The notes under the pieces: model-generated | Told to the model about the DNA's origin: nothing | The model's input: only the letters and a program-made list of their open reading frames with translations | Database searches by the model: none | Translations under genes and position numbers: made by a program | In this document: positions 13,445 to 26,069 of the stretch, piece after piece | Numbering within the stretch: position 1 is the stretch's first letter | How the letters are laid out: each line of letters begins with the position of its first letter | Source of the DNA: Paramecium pentaurelia | Taxonomy: Eukaryota > Ciliophora > Oligohymenophorea > Peniculida > Parameciidae | Length of the DNA: 64,000 nucleotides | Direction of reading: 5' to 3' | NCBI GenBank assembly: GCA_905183005.1 | Contig: CAJJDO010000039.1 | Span: 129,187 to 193,186, forward strand

Positions 13445-14111
13445 TAATTTAAGTGATTTTAATTAATACACATATAGATATTGTGTACCATTATGAAAAT
13501 ACTCTCACCTAAAATAGAATATGTATCTTTAATCCTTGGAGTTCTTCTTCATATTTATTTTTTATTATCTAGAATTATTATGAAAATTAATCAATAAAAA
13601 TAGAAATTTTATAAATTCTTAAACAATCTACAAACTCTTTAGAGTTCTTTATTCAATCAAAAGATCAAATCGACCTATCAATCTTATCCATATTTTTGAT
13701 GTAATTATTGATGATATGAATATGAGATCTTCATCCTTATTTGAAAATAATCTACTATTTTAGAATACTATTTATTGCAAACTAAAAATAAATATATGTT
13801 GTTATAATTCTTTTTTTAGTTATACGATAAGATTATTTAGTCTCAGTAAATAAATGAGATACTTTTATTCTTCAAGAATATAAAATTAAGAATTAAATCC
13901 TATATACTTGTATATCATTAATATTTAATTTATATTAGAATTTCTCTATTCTTATTTTGTCACAACAAAAAAATATTTTATTTTATTCCTTAAAGAGGGG
14001 ATTCTGATTTAAATTGTTAAATAATTGTCTCTGTTCAATAATTATTATTTTTGTTCAGACAATCTTATTCACAAAATATTATTGAAATTCCATTAGCAAT
14101 TAAATAAATAA
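13445..14111. promoter_or_regulatory. Divergent intergenic region
   Basis: About 670 bp between divergently transcribed genes (11944-13444 minus, 14112-15284 plus). On the minus strand near 13540 a fragment reading RRTPRIKDTYSI looks coding and may be a missed first exon of the minus-strand gene. The rest is AT-rich without recognisable sites. Confidence 0.35.
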
Positions 14112-15284
14112 ATGTAATTATTGAGAAGAGTGTATCAATTTGGCTCAACAAAACATAGATTTGCTTCAGATATTACAAGTACAAATAGATAGAAAATGAA
14201 CTTGTTTCAAGCAATAAACAATGCTCTTGATATAGAATTAGGAGCAAATCCAAAGTACGTCATAATATATAAGAAAGGGCGTTATTATTTGGAGAAGATG
14301 TTAAATTTGGAGGTGTTTTCAGATGTTCATAGGGATTGAATGAAAAGTATGGTACTGATAGAGTATTCAACACTCCATTGTGCGAACAAGTATGAATAAA
14401 TTATAATAATTAGGGAATTGGTGCTTTTGGGATTGGATTGGCAAGTGTAGGATACACAGCAATAGCAGAAATTTAGTTTAGTGATTACATTTTTCCAGCT
14501 TTTGATTAGATAGTCAATGAGGCAGCAAAATTCAGATATAGATCTGGTAATCAATTCAATTGTGGAAGTTTAACAATTAGATCTACTTGGGGAGCTGTAG
14601 GACATGGGTAAGAATACAAAAAATATAATTTAGTGCTTTATATCATTCATAATCTCCAGAAGCATACTTTGCTCATACTCCAGGATTAAAAGTAGTAGTA
14701 CCTAGAGATCCAATATAAGCAAAAGGATTATTACTTGCATCTATAAGAGATAAAAATCCAGTGATATTTTTTGAGCCTAAGGCTTTATATCGTAATGCTG
14801 AAGATGAAGTTCCTTTGGATGATTATGAAGTATGATAAAATAGAATGAATTTTAGTTGGAATTATCTAAAGCAGAAGTAGTTTAATCAGGAAAACACATA
14901 ACATTGATTGGATATGGAACATCAATAAGAGTGTTGAAAGAAGCAGCTAAGTTAGCTGAAAAGGATGGAGTAAGTTGTGAGATAATTGATTTATAAACAA
15001 TATATCCATATGATGGATAAACTCTAGTTGATTCAGTGAAAAAGACTGGAAGGTATTGAATTAATAGATGAAATAGATGCATAATAACACATGAAGCCCC
15101 TTATACATGTGGTATGGGAGCAGAATTAAGTGCTTTTATTTAAGAGAAATGTTTCTTGCATTTGGAAGCACCAATATTAAGAATTACAGGATATGATACA
15201 CCATTTCCATTAGTTCATGAACCAATTTATCTACCAGACAAATTAAAAATTTATGAGGCTATAAAGAAGAGTGTAAATTATTGA
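14112..15284 (+). CDS. BCKDHB: 2-oxoisovalerate dehydrogenase E1 subunit beta, mitochondrial
   Basis: 357 residues after removing introns at 14255-14277, 14608-14633, 14830-14855 and 15053-15076 (23, 26, 26 and 24 nt). The protein is the beta chain of the branched-chain 2-oxoacid decarboxylase, which with the alpha chain oxidatively decarboxylates Leu/Ile/Val keto acids in the mitochondrial matrix. Diagnostic stretches are GVFRCSQGLNEKYG, FNTPLCEQGI, AEIQFSDYIFPAFDQIVNEA, FNCGSLTIRS, GHGALYHSQSPEA and ITGYDTPFPL. These fit the branched-chain enzyme better than pyruvate dehydrogenase E1 beta. The basic N-terminus (MQLLRRVYQFG) looks like a mitochondrial presequence. TAA and TAG stand at Gln positions such as the Q in HSQSPEA, a direct check of the genetic code. 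Confidence 0.95.
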
Positions 15285-15306
15285 TAAGAATAAATAATTA
15301 TATTAA

Positions 15307-16364
15307 ATGTTATAAACATATCTGACAAAAGCTTAAAATATTTGTAAGAGTTTCTATGAAAAGAAAGGAAATAAAGGAGTAGCATAATTAGCAGTATTAG
15401 GTTTGGGATTATTGTATCTTCAACATCAAATACGAAAACATAATGGGTAATTTATTTAATTTATGATTATAAGATGGTTAAAGAAGAAGAGTGTAAATAA
15501 TGAACATATCTTTATTACAGGAGGAGCAAGTGGTATTGGTAGAAATATGGCATTTAGATTTGCAAAATTAGGAGCTAAAGTATATAAAATATTAATATTA
15601 TAAAGATATCTATAATAGATGTGAATCAAGAAGCATTATAAAAAGTTGTAGATGAATTAAATTAGACTTATGGTTAAAAAACTGCTTTTGGAGTGATATG
15701 TGATGTTAGTAATCCTACATCTGTAAAGGCTGCTATTTAATAATGCAATTCTTTTCACAATAAAAAAATAGATATTTTGATTAATAATGCTGGAGTTGTG
15801 AGTGGAAAACAAATTCTTGAAAATTCAGAAGCTGGTATTTCAAGAACAATGAATATTAATACAACTGCTCATCATTGGACTGTTAGAGAAGTGTTAGGAG
15901 ATATGATTAATAATAAACATGGTCATATTGTAACAATTGCTTCAATTGCAGGTTGGGTTGGAGTAAGAGGATTAGCTGATTATTGTGCTTCTAAATTTGG
16001 AGCTGTTGGATTTGATGAATCTCTTAGATTTGAATTAAGAGCTACTAAATCTAATGTAAAAACCACTTGTATTTGTCCATTTTTCATTAATACAGGAATG
16101 TTTGATGGAGCAAAATCTAAGTTTCCTTTACTATTCCCAATTCTATCTGAAAGTAACAATCACATAAATTAATTAGATTATGCTTCCCAAAGAATTGTTA
16201 ATGCAATACTTTAAGAAGAAACGGTTGTAATTATGCCAATTATTCTAAATGCTGCTATAATTGTTAAAGCAATCTTTCCAACATGTATTTATGATAACAT
16301 GATGGAACTTTTTGGAGTCAGTGAATCTATGGATCATTTTAAAGGAAGAGCATAATAAAAATGA
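15307..16364 (+). CDS. Short-chain dehydrogenase/reductase, membrane-anchored (SDR16C/RDH10-like)
   Basis: 334 residues with introns at 15447-15473 and 15580-15605. After an N-terminal hydrophobic anchor (VAQLAVLGLGLLYL) comes a Rossmann fold with the cofactor motif TGGASGIG, then NNAG, the catalytic Ser in ASIAGW and the YCASK (Tyr-x-x-x-Lys) active site. The architecture fits the lipid/retinol or 17-beta-hydroxysteroid dehydrogenase branch (SDR16C); the substrate is not predictable. A C-terminal hydrophobic segment (ILNAAIIVKAIFP) may be a second membrane contact. It starts 22 bp after the E1-beta stop, typical ciliate compactness and not evidence of an operon. Confidence 0.85.
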
Positions 16365-16395
16365 TGATAAAATATCAAATATAAAATATCAAATA

Positions 16396-17010
16396 TCATA
16401 ATTAGTCTAATAAGTTTATTCTAATATTTTCATATAATATTATTTCATCTTCATATTTATGCCATAATTCATTACATTTTTCACATGCTTAATGATTCCA
16501 CCATGCAGTATTACTCCACCACCACCATTTCCAATCTTCTTTCTTATATGGAAGCCAGTCCCAATTTGTTAAGAAATCATCAAAAATTTATCTATGCATT
16601 TCCTTTAAATGAGGATTTATCTCTTTATCAAGGATTTAAATCATTTGATCCTTTATTTACATTAAAGCTTAAGAAGTTTTTTTCTAAGCATCAGATTACA
16701 AAGGACAATTAATTTTATGAGAATATAAATCTTCATATTAAATTATCCCACAACCTTAAGGACATTTACATTATAAACTATTTAAAGTTTTTCTCAATTC
16801 TAAATTTGGTTAAACTTCAGATATGTTTCTTCTACATAAAGGGCACTTCTAAAGATGTATTACACAATTTAAACAAATTGAATGGACCTGACAATTATAC
16901 TTGACTGGCTAGAATAAAGTATCTAAACATATTGGACATTCAAAATCTTTAACTTTTTCGTGGATTACTAATTCTGATCTTGAAAATATTTAATATTGTT
17001 AAATTTACAT
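16396..17010 (-). CDS. RING-finger (C3HC4) protein with Trp-rich C-terminus
   Basis: 204 residues without introns. The RING finger occupies about residues 25-60: CPICLDTLFQPVKYNCQ, then CLNCVIHLQKCPLCRR. This suggests a ubiquitin E3 ligase or a scaffold. A short Cys/His segment follows (CKCPQGCGII with a later HKINCP), resembling a TRAF-type zinc finger. The C-terminal third is unusual, with nine Trp in about 30 residues including WKWWWWS and a closing CEKC pair. Convergent with the dehydrogenase gene to its left (32 bp apart) and only 14 bp from the stop of the TPR gene on its right. Confidence 0.8.
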
Positions 17011-17024
17011 AAATTATTTAATTA

Positions 17025-19217
17025 TCATGAGACTTTGCTCGTTTTATTATCAATTTCAAGTGCTTTGGAATAATCAGCTATAGCCAGATCCATTTCCCCA
17101 ATACTAATTTAAATTTATCAATAATTTACTTATCATAACAACATCCTCGATTGAAATAAGCATTAGCTCCTTAGTCATTCTACAATTATATTACTGAAGT
17201 AAAATCCTCTATAGCCTTTATATTTATATATAATCTACTTTACGAAATTCACCAATCCTCTCATTACAAATACCTCTATTATATATAGCATGAATGTTAA
17301 CCGGATCTAATTTTATTGCTTTAGTATAATCAGCTATAGCTTCATCAAACTAACTCAATTTTGCCAAACAATATCCTCTATTATTTAGAGTTCTAGTGTT
17401 TTCTTAGGAACAAATTATTTCTTGTGAATAACAATATACAGCTGTCTCAAAGTCTTCCATCTTTCTCAGAACTAACCCCATATTTGAATAGATAATAGGG
17501 TTCTTTGAATCTAAAGATAAAGCCTTTTTAAAATCTTCCAAAGCTTCTTCAAACTTATTCATGCTTCTTTTACAACATCCTCTATTATGAATATATACAG
17601 GATTCTATGGTTCTATTTCTATAGCCTTATTGAAATCTTAACATGCTTTCTCAAACTCTCCAATTTTATCAAAAACTAAACCTCTTCCATTATAAGCTGG
17701 TGCATAATTTTAATCAATTTTTAGAGATCTACAAATGATATTAAATTCATTACGAATTAAAGTATTTTAATGCTTCTTCTAATTTCTATTGTCTATCCAT
17801 CAAAATACCAATATGAGTTAAAGTATTTGGGTTATTTGGTACAACATTATTAGCAATTAAATAATCTTATTATGCTTTATCAAAATCTCCTAATTTTTCA
17901 TAACAATTAGCTCTATTATAATAAGCTTTAAAATGATTTTTATCCAATCGAATGCATTCATTGAATTCTAGAATTGCTTCTCTAACTAAATTCTTTTTTT
18001 TCATCGCAAATCCTTTATTATGATAAAAGTCTGCTTTTGAAGGATCAAGTTCTATTGATTTAGCAAAATCCTTAATTGCTAAATTGTAATCTCCTTTTTT
18101 ATCATAAGAAATTCCTCTGTTATAATAAGCATATGCATTTTTTGAATCCATTTCAATAGCTTTAGTATAATCACTGATGGCGTCATTATACATTCTGAGT
18201 TTATCAAATGCAAAACCTAATGAGATCATATATTCAAATTATACCTCTATTGAAAATTGATTTAAAATGATTTGGATTAAACATTAAAGCCATTGTATAA
18301 AATTCTATTGCTTTTATAAAATCTTCTTTTTTTCTAGAATCAAAACCTTATGAATGAAACCAATCTGATATTTTCTTATTATCATTTTTGATGTTTTCAG
18401 GTATCATAGATATCAATTATTATTACATAGGCTATGATATTTCTTTATCAATTATTTGAGATGGTCTTTGTATATTCAATTCATTTGCATCAATACTTAT
18501 ATAAAGAGGATTCTAACTCATAAAGCTAGTCTATTAAGGTTAATTTTGTATTTATGATTGATCATTTTATAAGTATTCTTCATCATTCTAAGGATTCATT
18601 AAATCATCTTCTTCAGGTTGTTAATATTTATTCTTTTTAGTAGTAAATTAAAATCCATCAGTTTTTGGATATGGTTCATCCTTTTTCATAGAACTATTTC
18701 TAAGTAAAGACCTTTTATTAATTGAATTAGATAGATTTAGAGATTTTGCATTATCTTTTTCTAAAGCTCTTGTATAATCTTCAATAGCTCCAGCAAAATC
18801 CCCTTTCAAATTTAAACAAGAAGCACGTGCAAATGCTGCATTAACATGATTTTCATCTAATGAAAGAACCTTTGAAAAATCTTCAATAGCTAAATCTATT
18901 TAACCCAATTTTTCATTTGCGCATCCTTCATTTTCAAATTTTAATACCTCTCAAATAATATCCTCCTACGTTATCACTATCTGTTTCAAGAAGCTAATTA
19001 CAATCTTGAATAGCTGTTTAATACTCTCCTTTCTTAATATAAGCTGATGCACGAATATAAAGAGCTTTCTTGTGATTTGGACAATTCTTGAGTTTCCCTG
19101 TACATATGGCAATCAAATTGTCTATATTGATGGACTAAATTTGTTTTACAATCTTACAGGTCTATATTTAGGAACTTTCTATTGACTAGGCAATTTAGTT
19201 AAGCCTGGTGCTTACAT
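17025..19217 (-). CDS. TPR-repeat protein
   Basis: A protein of roughly 680 residues made largely of 34-residue tetratricopeptide repeats, for example AYAYYNRGISYDKKGDY and KAYYNRANCYEKLGDF. A low-complexity Gln/Asn/Asp linker separates an N-terminal block of about three repeats from a C-terminal block of ten or more. TPR arrays bind other proteins, often in cilia and chaperone systems, so no specific role can be given. Introns of 22-28 nt are visible at about 19138-19160, 18938-18960 and 18213-18240. The last matters because it joins FNRG to FAFDKL and shows that the Met before LGFAF is not a start. Confidence 0.8.
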
Positions 19218-19611
19218 ATTTTAAATTTAGAGAAAATATTGAATAAATGCTATAAATTTTATTTAGATAATGATTATAATATTAGTAAATTACATTAATG
19301 TTTATCATTATAATTCTTGTATAAATTAGAATACACTAATTTTCATAATTATTACAGAATAATCATATTGAGTCAATATTAAATACAAAGTAAATATGGT
19401 AATTGTAATAATTGTAATATATAATTCTATATCTAAAAATTATATATAATAGGTTCTTCTTTTAATATTCATTTATTATATAAAATCTTTCTTTTTTTTG
19501 TTCATGCTTTATATATAATAAAACTAATAATTTTAGTGTATAAAAAAATCATATAATTTTAAGATTGTATATAATTAAGGAACTAACGTATAATTTATAA
19601 ATTGAATATAA
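19218..19611. other. Intergenic, AT-rich
   Basis: About 390 bp of AT-rich sequence between two minus-strand genes. No gene or motif seen. Confidence 0.6.
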
Positions 19612-21700
19612 TCATTTTTTAATATGGTTGGGAATGGAAGGCAGAGGTTAGTCTTGCTATGAAACCTATAATCCTAGTAATTTAGATTGTTTGTATGATG
19701 TTTGAGATAAGATATTTGAATCTAGAAGTTTAATTTTTGACCTAGTTTGAGATAATTTTAATAAAATACTAAGATGCAAGGATTGACTTTTCTTCAGTGC
19801 TTTAATTAGAAAGTTATAGGATTAAATTTTGATAGATTTCTTTAGAGATTCCTTTAGGACTTTAATGAATAGGATTGCTTAGCATTCTTCTATGAGATGA
19901 ATCTCCTAATTTTTAATCTATTTTTATTCCAAGTTCAACTAATTTTGTTGCAGATAGTTAAAGATTAGAAATTTATTTATTATTTAAGTCTTTAATTAAT
20001 TTCTATAATCTAACATTTTCTTTTGTAAGTACATTTAGTTATTCTTCATAAAATTATTTAAAGGTTTCAATTTCTTTTATTTAAGGTGTTTCTATTTATA
20101 TGGGTTTAGTGATTGAATTCAATTCAGATTGTAAGGATATTATGATTTCTTATAAATGAGTATTGTCTCTTCTAACATTTCCCAATTCTTGGTTAAGGAT
20201 ATCAACTTAGTCTTATTGTAATTTTGCCCTTTCTATAAAAGAGCCAAGATTTTATAATTATCTTTAGAGACCATAGACAACTAATTCTAATCTTTGATTT
20301 TCTTGTGTAAGTTTCTTATTTTAGTCATGAAGATGTTCTTTGGTTAATTATATCATAATTAGAAATTTAGAATATATTTCTTGAAATATTAATTAATATT
20401 CACTCAATATTTTAGGATAGATTTTGTTTTAGAGTATGAATCTAATCTTCAAAATTTTTTATTTATTTCTACAAAAGAGAGTTTTCTAATAATAATTGTT
20501 CAATTTTTCTATTTTTTTCATTTAATATTTGCAATTACTATTTCTATTCATTAGGTGATGAATTTTATGACTAAGATTATAAAATAAATAATTTTACACT
20601 CATACTTCCATTAGATAGAAATTGACTAATCTTATCAGTAGAATATCCACCTCCTCCTCCTTGTAATTTGGAAGGAGTGAAATTACTTTAATTTGATTGA
20701 TATCTCTTTTGAAATGCATCCATGGCTGCTTATTTATCAAATACTTCATCATCAAATTCTAAACAACTTAAAAATAATTTTGAAAATATTACATAGATTA
20801 GATTATAATTTATAATTCATCAAACCTTTAAGTCTTTTCAAAATCTTTAAAAGCTAATTCAAAATTTTTGATAAATTTTATTTAACTAGAATTAAGTTCA
20901 CTACTTTTGAGAGCTAGAAGTCATTATTTATTAATGGTTTACAGAGTAATTCATTTCTTATCATAATGAGATCACTTTTTTAGAATTAGTTTCCATCTAA
21001 TCTTTTTTTAATGTAAAAGAAATCAGGTTGAATGTTATTTGAATATACAAATGGAGAAGTATTCATTTATTCTTTAGATTGTATGTAGAATTCCTTGACT
21101 TTTTAAGAATTGAAATAAAATAGTTTAGGAAATTGCATTCCTTTTGATACTAAATTATTATATCTAAAATAAATAACTTCTTTATATTACACTCTCTAAT
21201 ATACTGATTATTATCCATCTATATTTGGATGCCAGATATTCCAAACAAATACACATTCACTGATCAGACGTATAAAAGTGTTACCAAGAACCATTAGTTG
21301 TTCATCTTGAATATATATAAATAACATCTACCAGGTTAATTGGAGTAGTATTACTTTGCTTTTTATCCTTTCTCACAATGTTAAATTAGAATTTGTTCAT
21401 AAATTGGCATGATTTTTATTTATACTATTTCTATAACCAAAGCAATATGACAATCCATTATTTCCTTCACTAACTGAATACTTGATAATATCTTACTCTT
21501 GTAGATAACACTTTCTCAATTGGTTATGATTTAGCATCTTCCAAAATATTAGCTACTGCTTATATTGCTCCTTAAGTTATTTCACTTTCATAATATAAAT
21601 CATTATACATATTGTTCTCTACAATATAATCTTTGATTTGTTTTGTCTATTTATAATGATTTTCAGAAGTAAAGCATTTTTTTATTTCATCTTATTTCAT
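19612..21700 (-). CDS. Coiled-coil protein of unknown function
   Basis: About 620 residues in several exons. The N-terminal third looks folded (VFVWNIWHPNIDG, FYFNSQKVKEFYI) but I do not recognise it. A Gly-rich patch (LQGGGGGYS) follows. A long coiled coil begins about LNEKNRKIEQLLLEN and includes GNVRRDNTHLQEIIISLQ and VLTKENVRLQKLIKDLN. A 31-nt intron near 20490 and a 19-nt intron near 19795 are needed to keep the frame. With the latter the protein ends QDQPLPSIPNHIKK before TGA at 19612-19614. One longer intron near 20810 is less certain. Confidence 0.6.
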
Positions 21701-21940
21701 TTTCCTTTTTTTTATTAAAATATTCAAAAAAGTAATTGATAATGTTATGCAAATATACAAATGGATGACAACAATTAAATTTATTTAATAATTAAAATAT
21801 AACTTATATTATACATAATCTATAAATGTTTCAATTATTTGAATTGGTTTTCAATATTGGAATGTGATTTCACTTTAATATCAAGATTGTTCAATAACAT
21901 AATTGTCTAATTGCTATAAATATAAAATAATAAAATTAAA

Positions 21941-22558
21941 ATGATAGGTGATGAAGAAAACACAGAATTTATTAATGAAATTAGTAAATAAGAAATTAAT
22001 GAAATCAAAGATGATCTTAATTAGTAAAATAGAAAACAGCTTATTAATAATCTAATCTATTTTGGATCAATATTAATATTCACATGTATAATTATACTGC
22101 TATTTTGGAATATTAAGAAATAAAGAAATCCATCTAAATTAGTTGATATCCACAAAAACAATCCACAATTATTAGGTAAATTAATATTATTATAACAAGT
22201 CATTTCATAAGAACATTTTGATTATTTTGATTAGTTAAATAATACAACTTAAGTTTCTAATTGTAATTAGACTATTTTTAAAGAAAATATCTTAATAGTG
22301 ATTAGTAATCAGATTATAAAAGATGATATTAAGGATTGTATAGAACTTTTAAAACCACAATTTAATGATATTTTATTGATAATCTATAATGCTACATAAG
22401 AATCAATTCTCAAAAAGGTTGATGACAATATGAATCAGTATTATTTATCATCCAATGAATTATCAATACAAAATTAAAAGATCTAAAAATTCGAACACTT
22501 AGAAGTAGATGAATAATAAGAAGTTGTTGTTTAGATTATTAACAATATATTTAAATGA
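21941..22558 (+). CDS. Single-pass membrane protein, unknown
   Basis: A 205-residue intronless frame starting MIGDEENTEFINEI. The acidic, Gln-rich N-terminus is followed by one transmembrane segment (about residues 47-67, FGSILIFTCIIILLFW) with basic residues after it, then a helical region ending NNIFK. No recognisable family. It converges with the minus-strand gene ending at 22716. Confidence 0.65.
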
Positions 22559-22715
22559 ACTTATATTAAATACATTAATTTATATTCGAATTTAGAGTAG
22601 TCGCATTTTCATTCTTAATATCCATCATAATATGTGAAGATTAATATAAATCAATATATTTATATTAATCTAAAATAGTTTATAATTTTTACAATTTCTT
22701 ACTCCTAAGTCAACC

Positions 22716-24440
22716 TCATTACATTTGTACTAATATATTTAAAAGTTATATCATAAATTCTGATTTATAATAAAATTTATAATATATGTAGAAATTTTAT
22801 TAACTATGTTCAAAAATTAAACTAGTTATAAAAACTTTAAAGAAGGAAATAGAAACTAATTATTCTAATATAGGTTCAGTTCTAATTTATTCATAAAAAA
22901 AAGTTTATTAAATGGATTAATCATATCTTAAATATGATTAATTATGAGTATATAAAATAAAGAGTTACAGTTGAAAGAATAATGAATTAAGCTCAAACTT
23001 TGAAAAAGAAATCAATAAACTAGAATTAATAGAAGAATTAAGATTGTTTTTCTTTGCAGAAATTGAAGATAAATATTCCTACTTCTCCATTAATATAAGA
23101 TATATATTATAAGGAATTTGAATCGTATTAATTTCAACTAAAATTCAAGAATAGGCAAAAATACAAGTATTCCATACTGTTACTTCTTCTATTCTAAAAT
23201 TACGACACCCTGTTAATCTAATTTAACCAATAGGTTCATTTACATCTTCTTCATATCTACATATTCCTTTTGATCTGACAATTATTAGTCTATTATTTAC
23301 ATTTAAACCATTTTCTTCAAATTTAATCCAATTTACTCTTAAACTTGTATTAAGTTATACTTTAGTATTTAAATTCACTAAATATAATTATTCATCTTAT
23401 ATCTAAACATTTAATTCAATTTTTTTGGATACATAAAATCCAAATGATGTATGTTTAGTCTTAAAATGAAATTATAAATTTTTTAATCCTATAAGTAGTT
23501 ATAGGTTTAATTCTTTTCCTCTATATATTTCAATAGGTTCAATAATTGATAATGGGGATATCATAGTTTCTGAATTTTTATTTTTGACTTCAATTGTAGT
23601 ATCAGATAAATCATCTTCTTCTGATTAGGATATACTTGAAACTGTTCTCATTTGATTTTTTTTATATTATTTTTCAAATTCTATCAAAATAATTTATTTT
23701 TATTCATTAGTTACTTAATCTTTAATAACAGCATCAGAGAAGATTTCTTATAATTTAATTCTATCATATCCATTAGTTAAACAATATTCACTTATTAAAA
23801 GGGCAATTTAAAATTAATCTAAAAATTTATTTTTATCAAAATTGATGACGGCAAGATGATTATGTAATATTAATAATTTCTTGAATAAATTTGCTTATAA
23901 ATATAAATAATGAAGTGGAACTAATCTGGTTTTATTATTATAAATATGTTTTCTTGCTTTATCTTTATCAAGTTTTTTATTAAAAATACCCAAGAATCCA
24001 TATTCTTTGAAATATTAAAAATAAAAGTTAGATAATGATTCAATTTCAAATAATTCAGATAATTAGTATCCAATTAAAATACTAGATTTATCTTAAATCA
24101 AGAATTTTTCTATTTAATTTTGTAGTTCTTGAATTTGAAAGAAATGTAATATTTAATACATTTCATATAATTCTTAAGGAGTATTTATTATTATTTCAAT
24201 ACCATTAAAAGCATTAACTAATTTAGCAACTAAATTGACATCCAAATTCTCTTAAACATAATCTATTTATCTTTCTAAATCACTTCCTTTAGACCATCGT
24301 CCTGAGAATTTTGTGTATGCTTTCTTTATCTAGAAATGTTGATTAGAGTAACGAGATAAGATAATCTTGAAGTATTAGTATTATTGTTATTATTGTTAAA
24401 CTTGATTTGTGATTATATCATTAAATTTGAGCACAAGCAT
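22716..24440 (-). CDS. BTB/POZ-like protein
   Basis: About 565 residues with one 27-nt intron near 23128-23154. A short Gln run encoded by TAA/CAA lies near residue 15. The segment NTPQELYEMYQILHFFQIQEL and the helices after it resemble the C-terminal part of a BTB fold, which usually mediates dimerisation or cullin-3 binding; this is a weak, partial match. The C-terminal half is beta-rich (NRLIIVRSKGICRY, LTGCRNFRIEEVTVWN). The 3' end is uncertain because the frame stays open into low-complexity sequence. The start is 29 bp from the oppositely oriented trichocyst gene. Confidence 0.5.
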
Positions 24441-24469
24441 AATTCGTTTTTAATTAATTATATATAAAA
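24441..24469. promoter_or_regulatory. 29-bp bidirectional promoter interval
   Basis: Only 29 bp separate the start codons of the BTB-like gene (minus) and the trichocyst matrix protein gene (plus). Both promoters must fit here or overlap the coding sequences. The interval is almost pure A/T apart from one CG near its left end. Confidence 0.5.
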
Positions 24470-25687
24470 ATGAGAATCCTAATAGTGCTATTGATTGGTT
24501 TGGTATTAAGACTTCGTAATCATTAAAGGCATTAAGCAAATTGGCCACAGATCCTAAAGTTGTACTTGCAGAAATGGACAACAATCATATGGGAAAAACA
24601 TTCTTGAATGCCATTTAAATTAGTTTAGCTACAGGATCACCAGTTCATGAAATTTAAAGTTATATTAATAACATTAGGTTTTATCTTATATTTATAATTA
24701 GATTTATGTTGGAATAAGAACAAAAAGACTCTGATCTTTATATCTAAAATACATAAGCTTCATGTAATAGATTACTTCATGATTTCTCTACAAATTTGGC
24801 ATATCATTAAAGCTAATTGAAAGCTCATACTAAAATTGTAGATGAGAATACCAACAATTTACAAAGATCATTAAACAAAATTGCTGAAGTTTCTGTTGAA
24901 ATTGAAGAAAATTCTAAAAAAACAAATGCAGGACAAAGCGAAAGAGATTTACAATATGCTGAATTTTAATCTAAAATCAAAGATCATACTGAAGCTATCT
25001 CAGCAATAGATGAAGCTTATGCTTTAATTGAGCATTTATCAGGGGGATCTTCATTCATTCAAGTTAAAGGAAGATTTAACAAAGTCTTATCTAGATTATA
25101 AAGGTAATATATATGATTATATTAATATTAGTTAATCAACATCAAGTGGATTATTGTTTTAACCAATTTTAACTATGATGACTCAATTATCAGCTAAATC
25201 AGATTCTGATACAGCAAAGAAAGTGTTATAGTTATTGTCAAATTTGAGAGTTCAAATTGTTGAAAGCAAATCTAGTGATGAAGATATTGAAAAATAATAA
25301 AGTTTGAATTGGTAATAATTTTTATCAGATTTAACCAATGAAAGAAATACTTTGTAATTCTATAATTTGATTTTTTTAGATCTGATTAAAGATAAAATCT
25401 TGAATAAGCAATCTTAAATTATTAAAGCATCATTGAAGAATCCTAAGGTAAAGTTGAATATCATGCTGCTGAAGTAGAAAGAAATCAAGTAATTCTATTT
25501 TAGTAATTATTTTTAGTCTAATTTGGATGGATAAGATTAATGGTGCAGATAATAATAAGATATTTATTAAATGGAAACTCAATCCAGAGTGCAATTATAA
25601 GACTTGATTTCTAGAATCTCAGATCACATCCAAGATAAGATTGTTACTCTTAAGGAATATCTTAGAGAGAGACTCTAATTAAATTGA
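24470..25687 (+). CDS. Trichocyst matrix protein (TMP family)
   Basis: 361 residues after removing five introns of 26, 24, 28, 26 and 28 nt. A signal peptide (MRILIVLLIGL) is followed by ALSKLATDPKVVLAEMDNN, long helical segments, the GGSSFIQVKGRF motif and a C-terminal block with DQWCRQQQ. This fits Paramecium trichocyst matrix proteins. They are processed in the secretory pathway and crystallise inside trichocysts, expanding on exocytosis. Paralogues usually form large gene families. The first intron sits inside the signal peptide, so standard-code ORF finders miss the gene completely. Confidence 0.85.
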
Positions 25688-26069
25688 GATTAACAACAAA
25701 CATTTAATATTATATATATAATGAATTCATTAACCAGTCTAAATATTCAATAATTTATTCACTACACATTTATCAAAAAAACAAGTCTTAATAATTATTA
25801 CAATTAAGAATAACTGGATTGATATCTAATAAGACTTCAAAATAGCTATACATAGTTATTTGTTAGGCTTTGTAAAGTAGTTTCAATAAATTTATTTTAA
25901 TATAGAATACTAATTGCTTAAAAAATGAATAAAAAACCGACTTCTTTTATTAAGTTTAATATTTTAAATCTAAAAATATCTTGGGTTATTATAATACTAG
26001 ATACAGATAAATCCTTTATAATCGAATTACTAAATAGTATTGTGATATACATAAGTGAAAGTAAGATGT
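25688..26069. other. Intergenic, AT-rich
   Basis: About 380 bp downstream of the trichocyst gene. No supported gene or motif. Confidence 0.5.

Noticed and set aside
15777..16172. Separate gene starting at an internal Met of the dehydrogenase
   Set aside because: It is the middle of the SDR gene; the cofactor motif lies upstream in frame.
17870..18229. Stand-alone TPR gene starting MISLGFAF
   Set aside because: The 28-nt intron at the upstream edge joins it to FNRG, so the Met is intronic and the ORF is part of a longer TPR gene.
19621..19780. Plus-strand stretch resembling the 5' half of an Alu/7SL RNA element (TGGGAATGG .. CCTATAATCCTAG .. TTTGAATCTAG)
   Set aside because: On the minus strand the same bases are a coherent coding end of the coiled-coil gene (ILSQTSYKQSKLLGLQVSQQ and onwards to TGA) once a 19-nt intron is removed. 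The SRP-domain and pol III boxes are not convincing.
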